Below are positions 1 through 10,159 of a DNA stretch of 64,000 nt, piece by piece (the first letter of the stretch is position 1; the number at the start of each line of letters is the position of its first letter). This DNA comes from Obelidium mucronatum (taxonomy: Eukaryota > Chytridiomycota > Chytridiomycetes > Chytridiales > Chytriomycetaceae), in assembly GCA_025765595.1 (NCBI GenBank), contig JAIVFH010000155.1, forward strand, positions 1 to 64,000, written 5' to 3'. Below the pieces are notes generated by a model. The model did no database searches. It had not been told where the DNA came from and was given only the letters and a program-made list of their open reading frames with translations. Made by a program: the position numbers and the translations under genes.

Positions 1-1414
1 AAGAACGGCATCATAAACAACAATACCATTTCTCAACTCCTGCATGCATTCTGATATAATTTCAGCCATTTCAATTGCTGTGGCATGTTTTGATGTGCAG
101 ATAAAATATATATTTTCCGGCTTTTGAGCTTCTTTGAATGGCATTCCAGCAAGACTAAATAGAAGAGACTCGTATTTGTTCCACTTCTTAGGAAACATTG
201 CCACTTGTGTCATCATTAAATATAGTTATTGGTACATTGAAAACTTGCAGGCCATTCGCTTTCAATCTCCATGGTGAACCACTTGAAACTGACTGCTTAA
301 GACTAATTTCACAGCCTTCAAAAAAGGAATATTTGAGATGGTCACCATGAATTCTTTTGAGAGTTTCTTTGGCACATTTGTATACGTCTGTGTCAGAAAT
401 AAAGATAATGTCTTCAATCAGGTCTGCACCATAGCCATGAATAAAGAATTCTCCATTTGATTTTACAAATGTCTTTGGTACAATGAAGCTGCCGTCCTTT
501 AATTTATACAATTCTCCTTGATATATATCAAAATCCAGTCGAAGCATAATTGATAGGAATACTGTCTGTCCAGCGAGGAGAATGAAAATTCTCATGAACA
601 GTTGGCGTTACAGTTGGAAATAAGTTTAAAATTTTTCTGATTTCTGGATTGGCAAACGCTAGACGTATTGTTGTTCCAATGGGAATGTAATAAACATCCT
701 TCCCTTCAATGTTTTTGCAAACTGGCTGGACACTTAGAAGTTGACGTACTTTCTTCTGTAAGGAGCGAAGCTTCCCATGTGTTACGTTAGAACCTTGAAT
801 GTTGTGGGAATAGATGATGGCTTCCTCTTGTTGTCGAGAGAATGCTGTTGCCCCAACATTTGTAAACATTTCAGTCAGCACAAACTCAAGATCAGGTATC
901 AGAAGGGGCGAATTCAGACTTGGAAAGAACAAAATTCTGTGGTTCGGACCATTTCGACAACTGCTGGCTCAAATAGTTCATCATTATCATCTGTAGACAG
1001 GGGCTCGTCTACATTGCCATCACTACTGTGGGAATTGTCATTCACATAGTCCATTGCATCTTCTGAATCAGTATCCTCAAAGTTCTGAACAAGTTCTATC
1101 AGCCCAATCTGGGCATCAGTATTCTGGGCGTCAGTATTCTGGGGTTGGTCAGTATTCTGTGTGTCAGTATTCTGGGTAACAGAAGTGGCTGCCAAGTCCT
1201 CAATCTGTACAAGACTACATTGAGGACTGTTGTGACTATGTTCAGGACTATCGTGACCGTTAAGTGCCTTTTTTTGTGCAAGCTGATGCTTTTGAGTTGC
1301 AACATGTTTCATGTGGGAAGAAAATGAGTGACTTTTGAAGACTGCCTGGCATACTACGCAAATCCATCCAGAACTATCTGGGACAGGTTCCCACATTCTT
1401 TGCCACAGCTCCAT
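1..1414 (-). pseudogene. Degenerate Plavaka/KDZ-type DDE transposase (5' part)
   Basis: Three overlapping reading frames on the minus strand together look like the N-terminal part of one transposase. The first (1414-914) starts with a zinc-finger-like segment containing C-V-V-C and later H-M-K-H-V, followed by an Asp/Asn/Thr-rich tract with repeated QNTD units. The second (to 528) carries a helical segment ending in HENFHSPRWTDS. The third (to 188) ends in FNDDTSGNVS, after which the next frame reads KKWNKYESLLFSLAG out to the left edge. An acidic DD-SGN-KxWNK block of this kind is what I know from Plavaka/KDZ-type transposases. The element is broken by at least three frame changes and is cut by the window edge, so it is not expected to be active. 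Family call is from remembered motif similarity, not a search. Confidence 0.6.
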
Positions 1415-1902
1415 TGAATATCTATGAATTAATCATATTAGCAAGAATCAGCGAATAACAGTTTGTGGTTGAACAGCAGCAGAATGAAGGAGAAAAAAAG
1501 AGGATCCATAGAAAGAAATGAAAACACCTCCGACTGCAGTTGAATACAGAAAAAAAAATGAACACAGCCATTGGTCACAGACAAAATAAAAAATGAAAAC
1601 ACCGCCTTTGGGGGTTCCCATGAACGAATCCACCGCCTTCGGCGCACGCCTTCGGCGGAAGAGACCCGCCTGCGGCAGCTGCAGAATAAAGAAATAACAG
1701 AATATGCCTTTGCTATTCAATTTACAATAAATATTAATATTTACCTTGATCAATGAGAGCCCTTCAAGGCACTATGTGATTTATTTATGTGTGATTTTTC
1801 CGAAGGAGTTTTAAGATAGATCAGGTGTTTTTTGGTTTTTCTTAAATTCGTGTCACGCGTTTTTTTGTTGTTGTTTTTTGAAAAAATAGTTGCAAGAAAA
1901 AG
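1415..1902. repeat. Non-coding stretch with GC-rich palindromes
   Basis: No convincing gene. AT-rich sequence is interrupted at 1606-1680 by a GC-rich patch with two nested palindromes, CCGCCTTCGGCG (1633-1644) and CGCCTTCGGCGG (1647-1658). The same core occurs at 28328-28338, inside a VAC8 intron. The rest (1700-1900) looks like promoter or leader sequence of the gene starting at 1903, with a T-run just upstream. Confidence 0.5.
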
Positions 1903-2541
1903 ATGGGAACTCGAGGTGGTTTATTAAGTGTCCTTGCTTCTCCCTCTCCTCTACAGCCCTCCCCTCTACAGCCCTCGCTGCTACAGCCCTCTACTCTACA
2001 GCCCTCCCCACCATCTTGTCATTCACAGTTGCAGCCCAATACCCCTTTGCCAGCAGTTGGAGGGGAAGAAAATTTGAGGCTGCGTCATCGCAGCTTCACT
2101 GAGAGCATCAATGAAATCATGAAGCTCACCAAGCAGCCTGAAGCAAAGCGGCAAAAGGTGGAAGACGTCTTCAAGGTATGATTTTCAGTTTTGTTTGTAG
2201 GGTGCTTACTTGTTAATTTAGCTTACCCCAGACGAAAGATCAACAGCAACTGTGCTCCTTCTTCAGGGCATTCTCAATCAATCCAATGACGCATCTGTGC
2301 TCTTGAAGTGGGATGTAAGTGTTTGCTTATTTAATGTTTATCTTATCACCCACCCCTTAAACAAAAACAGTACGAAGACAAGCCAAAAGTGTCCTGCTTC
2401 TTCTTCTCGAAGCTCGGCAGTTCATCCTTAGTTGCTGTCACTAAGAACTTCAAAACCAAAAAAGCGCACCTGTTCAAGTGGTTCAATGAGGAACCTTTCA
2501 ATGTTGCAAATTGTGTCCAAGAGTGCATGGACTATTTGAAG
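1903..2541 (+). pseudogene. Unrecognised protein, exons 1-3 (5' half of a gene split by an inversion)
   Basis: Exon 1 (1903-2175) begins MGTRGG, has a repeated LQPS tract and then a region around FTESINEIMKLTKQ. Exon 2 is 2222-2314 and exon 3 is 2371-2541. Both introns are GT-AG (46 and 56 nt) and keep the frame (phase 0). Exon 3 ends ...CMDYLK exactly at an 8-bp sequence, ATTTGAAG (2534-2541), where a MITE begins. Reading on into the MITE gives HVL and a stop at 2551-2553, which is probably fortuitous. The same 8 bp, inverted, lies at 6036-6043 and there abuts a clean GT donor. The exons from 5986 down to 5194 continue the protein in frame, giving 412 codons in total. I do not recognise the protein family. 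Confidence 0.7.
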
Positions 2542-3072
2542 CACGTACTATAGCGAGCGGCACTCCCGATTCGGACCCCGATTCGGCCTCCTAGTCGGGA
2601 AACGATTCGGAGTCCGACTAGGGTCCTAATAGGGCCCTATTAGGAGCAGTCCCGAATAGGGGCCGAATCGGAATGGCCAATAGGCCAATTGGCGCTCCTA
2701 GCCGCCCCTTAATGTACTCCTAACCTGTTTCCAGTAGGAGATTTCTATTTTTTCCTTTTATTTGAAGGGGTTTTCTTTCTCCTAGTCGGACTTCCAAATA
2801 GGACATAGCATTAAATGAGAAAATGCACATTAACTACTGAAAACCTTTTAAAAGATGGCTATTAGAACTCCTATTAAGAGCTAACAAATGCTATAAGGAC
2901 AGGTCCGATTGGCTCATTTGCAATTAGGAGCGCCACTAGGACCCCTAATAGCGCCCTATTAGGCTCCTAATCGGTCCAGCTCCTAATAGGGTCCGATTCG
3001 GACTCCTAGTCGGACTCCTAGCCGGGCCCTAATTGGACCCCGAATCGCGCGTGCCGCTCGGACCCCGGGCTG
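2542..3072 (+). mobile_element. hAT-like MITE, copy A (531 bp)
   Basis: The left end is CACGTACTATAGCGAGCGGC and the right end, read inward on the other strand, is CAGCCCGGGGTCCGAGCGGC. The two ends share CGAGCGGCAC-C-CGATTCGG as an imperfect terminal inverted repeat. The inside has no coding capacity and is built from near-palindromic runs such as CCTAATAGGGCCCTATTAGG. Copy B (6044-6574) has the same length in opposite orientation and is near-identical. The flanking 8-mers do not match each other (ATTTGAAG on the left, ACTCAAAC on the right), but each matches a flank of copy B. An 8-bp target duplication and a CAG end are typical of hAT elements; the superfamily call is inferred. Confidence 0.85.
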
Positions 3073-3560
3073 ACTCAAACCACGTACTCAAACCCTTGTC
3101 AACGCCATTGCCAGATTTATAAGACTTTCAGGGATACCTATTCAAATATTCCACGACAATTCCATCATTGGCCAATTGACGACACAATGGGGTCTTTCGA
3201 AGTTTAAAGCTGCAAGAGCGGCAGTCGCCATTGTATGCTCAATATTCACGCTGTGCGGATTCTACATCTCGCTTGAAAAATGTCAGCTGACACCAGCGGA
3301 AAAAGTGAATTACCTCAGGCTCCTTGTTCACCTCGCAAATCAATACTTCATGATTACAGCAGAAAAGCAAAAGTCCTTCCTGCTTCTGGCATTGGACATC
3401 AAAAAGGACACCCAGAAGATCAAACCCATTCACATCAAAAAGTTAGAAAAATTAGCAGGGAAATGCGCACATCTATCCTTTTGTGTACAAGGAGGAATGG
3501 CCTTCACGCGAACGTGTTTTCCAGCAGCATTTTGTGCGCATAGGGATTGGAGCAAGCGGC
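3073..3560 (+). pseudogene. DIRS-type reverse transcriptase, 3' fragment
   Basis: The frame through 3101-3574 reads NAIARFIRLSGIPIQIFHDNSI, then LCGFYISLEKCQLTPAEKVNYL, and LAGKCAHLSFCVQGGMAFTR. This matches the palm/thumb layout of DIRS/Ngaro reverse transcriptases as I know them: GI-x(n)-DD/DN-S, then GF-I--EK--L-P---V-YL, then the GKL-hxsfav connection. The catalytic YLDD box is altered to FHDN, so it is probably inactive. The 5' part is missing here and lies inverted at 6575-8930. The coding similarity stops near 3560, where an antisense KDZ fragment begins. Confidence 0.7.
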
Positions 3561-4170
3561 AGGCTCTATTGTAGAAAACAAAGGTAGGTACTTCCCCCAT
3601 TTTTGCGAAACAGTGGCACAGGAAGCGAGAAATGAATGTAGAAGACTCAAAAGAGTACATCTTAGAGATTCCAATGATCATGCCGCAGCTCTGCACAGCC
3701 ATAAAGATTCCAGGTAGAAACCGCTGCTTCAGACTGTAGTTGAACCACTGGTCTGCTACTAACTCCTTTTCCTGTGTATCAATGTGTACTGTAGATGTTC
3801 GCGTTTTCTTGGACTTTTGCGTGGCTTTAAACTCCTTATTCCATTCCTGGACAGTCGCGTTGTGAGAGCTGAGTCCGCAGGTATGCAAAACAGTGTCTGT
3901 CTTTTTTTGCTTGCAGCCAGAGATGATGCGCTCATTCTTCAGCTGGGCTTGTGATGAGCAGAACAATGTGTTCACACCAAGAATAGGCAACACACAGCCA
4001 GGCACAGAACACAAGAGATGTCCCATAACTATCCCATCCATTACACCGCCAGAGATTTCTTTTCCATTGTAAAACTGGTGGCACCTGTTGCCACTTCTTG
4101 CCAAAGTAGACAGTCATGAACGTGACGTATTCCCGCATTGCGGGCCTGATGTCATGAATAGAATCACCTG
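3561..4170 (-). pseudogene. KDZ transposase-associated cysteine-cluster fragment
   Basis: The minus-strand frame shows GVMDGIVMGHLLCSVPGCV, then FCSSQAQLKNERIISGC and TCGLSSHNATVQEWNKEF. This spacing of D-G-H-C-C-C-C-C resembles the CxC6-type cysteine cluster of fungal KDZ transposases. It continues with CGMIIGISKMYSFESST and VFYNRACRLLQSLCAQ, again typical of that family. Both ends are truncated: one abuts the DIRS fragment near 3560, the other stops shortly before the MITE at 4196. The frame stays open antisense to the DIRS fragment down to 3430, but that overlap is treated here as belonging to one element or the other, not both. Confidence 0.6.
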
Positions 4171-4195
4171 TTTTTGGTAAGTACGGACCCAGAAA

Positions 4196-4490
4196 CAGCC
4201 CGGGGTCCGAGCGGCACGCGCGATTCGGGGTCCAATTGGTCCGATTCGGACTCCTAATCGGATCCGAATCGGACTGAGAGCGATTCGGAGCCTATTTGGC
4301 CCCAATTGGAGCTCCAATAGGAATTCTGATTGAAAAAAACGCGTTTTTTCATTGCTCCTAATCGGATTTATTGCTCCTAATAGGAGCGCTACTAGCGTTT
4401 TTCATTCCTAATAGCAAACCAATTGGACCCATTAGGAGCCCTAATGGGGTCATTAGGAGCCCTAATTGGGAGTTTTCACCCTATAATGAC
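4196..4490 (-). mobile_element. hAT-like MITE, copy C (one-ended)
   Basis: Starts with the same terminal sequence CAGCCCGGGGTCCGAGCGGC as copy B, followed by CACGCGCGATTCGGGGTCC, and then has the family's CTCCTAATCGGA / ATTAGGAGCCCTAAT composition. The opposite terminal repeat is not found; similarity fades near 4490. It is more diverged from A and B than they are from each other. Confidence 0.7.
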
Positions 4491-5190
4491 CCTTCGTAAG
4501 AACAAATTATTCCGCTGCATGATGCAGACTATAGCAACTTTACCTTCCATTGCAATATAAACTTTTAACATAATTATCAAATGAAATCTGCACTTGTACA
4601 TATTTCCATCCCCATTAAAATTTCATGGCAAATTTTTTTCCCATCATCAATTTTTCACCCTGCATGTTTATTAACAATTTTAATACGTGCCTGAGAGAGA
4701 AAATTTAAAAATTTATCACACAAGCCTAACTTTGAATACTTGCCTCACCAGATCATCTTCAAAGTCACTGCCATTTCTTAACTGCACTATCTCAACTTAT
4801 ATAAATTCTTGATTGTATGCAAACATAACTACTTATTTTGTAGTAGCAAACATACACTCCTGGGTTAATAAAAGCTTCCAGAATATTTATGAAGATATTT
4901 GAGAATATTTTTTATTTAATATTGGCGAATGTCGTTTGCTGACTGAATCCCCGAAGATTTTTTGGGAATATTCTAGAATATCCCAAGAATTCTCTGGAAG
5001 GAATTAAAAAAAGGTCCGGCAATATTAATGAAAGATATTCCAGAATATTTCTAGAGAATTATTGTGGAAGAACGAAGGAATAAATATGCCTGAAGACTTT
5101 TAGTGGAAATCTACCACAAGACGTTGATAAATAATCTTCGAAAAGACTTGCAAACTTAAGATTTGTAAAGCAAGAGAACAAAAAGATTTC
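4491..5190. other. AT-rich non-coding stretch with GAATATTC palindromes
   Basis: No open frame worth calling. Between about 4870 and 5070 there is a cluster of GAATATTC- and AGAATATTCT-like inverted repeats (for example near 4970-4985 and 5035-5050). They resemble alternating nGAAn/nTTCn units, but in such AT-rich DNA this may be compositional. Confidence 0.4.
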
Positions 5191-5193
5191 TAA

Positions 5194-6043
5194 TTAAAGA
5201 TTCGTAAAGCAACTGAAACTGATTTTATCGTCATCGTCATGTTCAAGTGCAGGTGGGAATAAAGTGCTGCCGCTGCTACTGCCACTGCCGCCGCTGCCGC
5301 CACTGTCGCCGCTGCCACTGCTGCCGCTGCCGCCGCTGCTGCCGCCGCTGCCGCCGCTGCCGCCGCTGCTGCCGCTGCTGCCGCTTCCACTGCCGCTGCC
5401 ACTTCCGCCGCTTCCACTGCCGCTGCCACTGCCACTGCTGGTCCCAGAATTCGTCGACATATTCAGAGACGGGGTGAGCTGGTCCGCAGATCCAGCGGTG
5501 GCTTCTTCAATATCGTACAATGTCTTGAGTCCTTCAAACATCTGCTGTCGATAACCAGAGCCCCTTTCGTTGAGCACCGCAATGAGTGCCAAAATAAACG
5601 GCCAAAAATCCGTGTGTTTGAGGGGAGTTTAGTCTGTTGGTGGTGGTCCGTAAAACCGACGAGTGGCCCAAATCTATTCAGAGTTGAATGAAAAATGCAA
5701 AACAACTCAAGACCACTAACCAACATGCGGACCTGGTCAGCACGCTCCTCTTCTACTGCATTACGGTGAGGGTCCTCCTTAAAGATTACAGCAATCGCTT
5801 CTTTGAGTCGAATTGGAAATGGGGCCAACTCGGCCAACTGGCAACACAAAGTTAAATCAATAAAAATATTAAATTGTTAATTACCGCAGTTTTTAGATTG
5901 TGGCGTAAAGTGGTGAGTACACCAGTCACCTTGACTAGAACACCTTCTTCTTGACTTGGACTCAAACTCAATGATGTTGGATCGCTCTACAATGTCAAAA
6001 ACAATGAATAAAATAGAAAAACAAAAGAAGATCACCTTCAAAT
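5194..6043 (-). pseudogene. Unrecognised protein, exons 4-6 (3' half of the gene split by inversion)
   Basis: Reading leftward from 6043: the 8-mer ATTTGAAG joins a GT-AG intron (6035-5987). Then come exon 4 (5986-5885, SDPTSLSLSPSQEEG...), a 47-nt intron, exon 5 (5837-5721, LAELAPFPIRLKEAIAVIF), another intron, and exon 6 (5673-5194). All junctions are phase 0 and continue the frame of the exon ending at 2541. Exon 6 has one in-frame TAA at 5631-5629, just before TPLKHTDFWPF. After that stop the frame stays open through NERGSGYRQQMFEGLKTLYD, a long Ser-Gly microsatellite tract (about 5440-5270) and an acidic tail. The stop and the separation from exons 1-3 make this a pseudogene. Confidence 0.7.
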
Positions 6044-6574
6044 CAGCCCGGGGTCCGAGCGGCACGCGCGATTCGGGGTCCAATTAGGGCCCGGCTAGGA
6101 GTCCGACTAGGAGTCCGAATCGGACCCTATTAGGAGCTGGACCGATTAGGAGCCTAATAGGGCGCTATTAGGGGTCCTAGTGGCGCTCCTAATTGCAAAT
6201 GAGCCAATCGGACCTGTCCTTATAGCATTTGTTAGCTCTTAATAGGAGTTCTAATAGCCATCTTTTAAAAGGTTTTCAGTAGTTAATGTGCATTTTCTCA
6301 TTTAATGCTATGTCCTATTTGGAAGTCCGACTAGGAGAAAGAAAACCCCTTCAAATAAAAGGAAAAAATAGAAATCTCCTACTGGAAACAGGTTAGGAGT
6401 ACATTAAGGGGCGGCTAGGAGCGCCAATTGGCCTATTGGCCATTCCGATTCGGCCCCTATTCGGGACTGCTCCTAATAGGGCCCTATTAGGACCCTAGTC
6501 GGACTCCGAATCGTTTCCCGACTAGGAGGCCAAATCGGGGTCCGAATCGGGAGTGCCGCTCGCTATAGTACGTG
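6044..6574 (-). mobile_element. hAT-like MITE, copy B (531 bp)
   Basis: Reverse-complement copy of the element at 2542-3072, same length and nearly the same sequence. It starts CAGCCCGGGGTCCGAGCGGC and ends GCCGCTCGCTATAGTACGTG. Its left flank is CTTCAAAT (6036-6043), the complement of ATTTGAAG, and its right flank is GTTTGAGT (6575-6582), the complement of ACTCAAAC. Neither is duplicated at its own other end; both are found at copy A instead. Confidence 0.85.
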
Positions 6575-8930
6575 GTTTGAGTCAGAACAGTTCCATCCAA
6601 ATACTAGAGCTGTGGCAACAAAGTAATAAAGGTTATCATCCTCCGGTAGTCTTCCTTGTCCCGAAGTATTTTTCTGGATTGTGGATGTATTGAGAGGTTC
6701 ATGAAGCACGATTTGAAATCCACCACTGTTGCGTAGCTGTTGATCCCAGTCACTAAATTCCCCAAAGTCAGCAGGTTGAACTCTTTTGGCTTGCGCCACT
6801 GGTTTAAGCAGGTCATCAAATTTTGGCATCTTCTGACGACTCCGGTTGGTGATACAACCGTTGGTATAAGCGATTGTGATGTGGTTTGGATGCTGCGGAA
6901 TAGTATTCTGATGCCGCTGTCAACTTCTTCTTTTCTCTTTTTGCGTGCATAAGCCTCCTGTTTTGGCAATAGGATGTGGTTTTTGAATATTTTTGGTTTT
7001 GGGGCGACAACTGTGTGGTGTTAGGAATTCTTTGATTCAGACTCCTTCCGTAAGCCACAATAAAATTGTCGTTGATTGAGTCCATGTTGACACGTTAGCT
7101 TTTCCCCCAACCTGGCATTTACGCATCCTGCTACAAAGTGGTTTGGGACTTTGAAGATGTTGTGTTCTATTCGCCGACTCGGGATTGCTGAGCATATTGA
7201 CGAGTTGAGCGCATAGCTCTGAGTACGCTGGTGTTGGGTGGCGGTTTCCCTTTGCGTCGCACTACTTGTGTGGTGCTTGGTTGGTGGATGTCTCCCAGAA
7301 TTTTAGCTCGCCGGCAGGGCCTCCACGTACCCCCCTTATACATGTGCTGAGAAACAAAAATTAAGTAAAGAAATAAATTTGGTTATGAATGTGGTGTTGA
7401 AGTTGGTGGCTATCTTCTGTTGTCGCAATGGTTGTTTTGGTTGTTTTGACGATAATAATTGCCGTAGCGGTATTGGTCCCTTCTTTCCTCGTGTTGATGA
7501 TGTCTGAGATGTCCACCCCCGTTGTGTCCGTTTCCGTTTCGGTTGCCATGGTAGGCCTGTGTTGGTGGCCTCCTCCATGAAATCTTTGATGGTCATGTTG
7601 TTGTTTGTGGTGTCTTCCCGCTTCCCCTAAACGCAGTTGAAACGTTCTGCTCTTTGGCTCGCTTCATCATTTGATCGAATGTTTTGCTGTTGGAAGAAGT
7701 CCTGGAATGTTGTTGCAATGTGTGTGTTGTTGAAGGTTGCGTTGAGTGGGTGAGTTATTAATTTGAAAAACTGTTGAAGGTTGTCCTTCCATTTGACGGC
7801 GTCGGTTTTGGCAATGAGCAGCAAGCTGGCTGTGTTGACCTGTTCTTTGTAATCTGCGTCGTTTAAAAGTCCCGCTTTAAGCACGGCATTCTTTATCGCG
7901 TGTTTTGACAATGGTAAGTAGATGAACACATTGGAAATCCACTGCACTATTGCAGACATTGTTTGCATCGTTATTGATTTTTGCCACCGCCTTAAGAAAA
8001 TCCCCTATCTTTTTGTTGTTTTGAATTAAGTCAATGTGATGTTGACGAAGGGGTTGATGGGCAAACAGAGGTTTGGTGTTGGCGTGTTTGGGGTAAGGTC
8101 GAAGTGAGGTCGGATTTTTGCTGGGTCGTATGGTCGTGACGTTGAATTAATTACTGCGTAAGTTCCCATCCTCTTGCATTTGAGCTGTGTCTAAGTTGAC
8201 AATGAATGTCTCCGCAACTGTATTGTGAGGTAGGAGAAGGGGTTGAGTGGATTTTGGTATTTCCAACGTCGGAACGTTGCCTGAATAAATCAGGACCATT
8301 GCTCCGATCAGATTTTTGGAAGGAGCACCTGCTATTGGCGCAGGTCTCCAACCCTGTCTGCCTTTGCTTTGGCGCGCTCAAGTTTGGGGAAATCTATTGT
8401 TTCCCCACTCTTTTGACCCCTTTGTGTGCGTGTTGTGTGTTTACTAACCTTGATGGATCTGAACAGGAGGTGAGCCAATTGAATGCCACAGTCGTACTTG
8501 GACTGTGGTTTTGGTGGCTGCTGCTGGTTGACCGGATGTGGGTTGTGCTGCTGCTGCTGATGCTGTTGCTGTTGCTGTTGCTGCTGTGGTTGCTGTTGTT
8601 GTTGTTTTTTGTTGTTGTTGTTGTTGTGGCTGCTGCTGGTTGGCGTAGTTTTGTCCGAAAAGGTGGTGGGGTAATGGTTGGAATCCTTGAAAGAAGACAA
8701 AGTAGTAGTTGCTGTCTTGTTGGAGCATGTGCGCTGCTATGTTGTTTATGATGTAGTTAGTTAATGATAGCCTCTCACTTTGCCTCAACGCCGTTGTTGT
8801 TGGCCATTAATGCAGGAATCTGGGCTATCCTGAAGAAGACATCGCATTGAGCTGTTGTTACGCCGCTCATCCAAACTTTGTTAATGAACGTGTTTTGAGT
8901 GGTGAGGGGTGGGTTGTACGCAGCAGCCAT
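6575..8930 (-). pseudogene. DIRS-type retrotransposon, 5' part (Gag-like region and start of RT)
   Basis: On the minus strand a start codon at 8930-8928 opens MAAAYNPPLTTQNTFINKVW. A Gln-rich tract follows (8640-8530), then a Gag-like frame (7968-7627) and a basic Arg/Lys/Gln segment (7596-7340). The RT region near 6800-6620 reads SYATVVDFKSCFMNLSIHPQ and SRKILR, the first catalytic-Asp motif of DIRS reverse transcriptases. It stops at the MITE with ALVFGWNCSDSNHVL, the FG motif that precedes the catalytic box. Several frame breaks are present. The continuation, in opposite orientation, is the fragment at 3073-3560. The element was split by the same event as the neighbouring gene. Confidence 0.65.
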
Positions 8931-8994
8931 TGTTTGAGTGAGAGCAAGAGTTTCCTATGAAAATTTGAAAATGCCAATTTTACTTTCCACTTCC

Positions 8995-9796
8995 TGCAAA
9001 AGAACTCAGGAATCCTTCTTTCACAAGAAATCCACAAAGCCCAGAGTACTTTGATGTTGCCTATACTGATTCTGGTATGTTGCCATCTTGTTTAAACAGC
9101 TCTCTAACTATTTTGGTATTCATTTAGGAACCATCTTTGATCCATTTGCATCTTCTCCGTAGGTTAACTCTCCAGTGACATCAATGTATGAAAAGCCAGG
9201 TTCTATCTCTTCCAAGCAACGCCGCCAAGTCCCCACGTCTGTTGCTGAAGTTGTTGCCAAAGCCAAAGGACGCACTGGCACCCAAGACAAGTTCATTAGT
9301 CAAGTGAAAGAAGTTGGTATCCGCTTTTCTTACCTGACACAGGATCGAGAGCCACCAATGACAAAAACTCTTGCTGCTGCAACCCTGTCAAAGGAATTCC
9401 CCAACTTTGGAAATACTGTGGAAATTTTTTGGGCTTATGTTGGAGTCTTCTTTGCTGAATTGAAATTCCAAAGAGTAAGTTTCTATTTTAGTATCAGTTC
9501 AAGCAATTTCTTTTGATAATCCTTTATTTAATTATACTAGCTCTTTCCAAAAACGTACACGAGCTACTTTGACAAAGAAGATTGCATCTTCTCTTACAGC
9601 GATGTTGGGAAGCAAATGTCAAAGTTCAATGCAAGATTGGTCCCTAGGCATCAAATATATAGTTGGAGTACTACAGGTTTTCAAGATGTTGAAAAGTACT
9701 TTCAAGGGTGCCAGGAGGGAGTGTTGGGAAATTCTTGGAAGAGGCAACCTGTTCAGAAGAAAACCCAGTGATATTTTGAGTGTTGTTTTTCTTTGA
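8995..9796 (+). pseudogene. Unrecognised coding region between transposon fragments
   Basis: A three-exon reading is possible. The first piece ends at a donor near 9072 and reads PSFTRNPQSPEYFDVAYTDS. A second piece starts after an acceptor near 9127 and runs to about 9474 through MTSMYEKPGSISSKQRRQ and TLAAATLSKEFPNFGNTVEI. A third, after an acceptor near 9540, reads LFPKTYTSYFDKEDCIFSYS to a stop at about 9752. The second piece has an in-frame TAG (near 9161) upstream of the Met at 9181, so either translation starts at that Met or the locus is decayed. No family recognised; it could be cargo of one of the surrounding elements. Confidence 0.4.
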
Positions 9797-10159
9797 TTTT
9801 TTTTTAAATAACATGAGCTGTATTTTGTAATAAACACTTTGTCGAACTGTTAATCCCCCCCCAATTTCTTAAAACGGTTTAACAAGGCCCGACCCCATTT
9901 ACTCTATTCCCTTGCAGACCTCCCGCCTACCAACACGACGACCCCGACTTGCAATCCCAAACTCTTCCTCCTTTTTGTGTTGTTTTTCTTTGATACTTCT
10001 TTGATTTTTCTTGGTTTTTTGGATTTATCTGGGTTTTTTTTTTGAATTTTTCTTGGATTTTTGGATTTTTCTTTGATTTTTGCATAGTTGTATAAAAAAA
10101 ATCGTGTAAAATTTTATTTACCCTTTAAATGCATTTATTTTAGATGTTTTACATTCAAT
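9797..10159. other. Low-complexity T-rich non-coding stretch
   Basis: Contains a C-run near 9855 and repeated TTGATTTTTCTTGGATTTTT units (about 9990-10080). The same T-rich repeats recur at 12720-12795. Nothing coding seen. Confidence 0.5.

Noticed and set aside
2542..2553. The frame HVL-stop at the end of exon 3, which would make 1903-2553 a complete small gene.
   Set aside because: These bases belong to the MITE terminus; the matching donor and downstream exons are found at 6043-5194.
5247..5554. Cys/Arg- and Leu/Pro-rich plus-strand frames.
   Set aside because: They are antisense readings of the Gly-Ser microsatellite in exon 6 of the split gene.
8206..8751. A 181-residue plus-strand frame with a Leu/Val-rich, membrane-like tract.
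   Set aside because: It is the antisense of a CAG/CAA Gln-rich tract in the DIRS Gag-like region.
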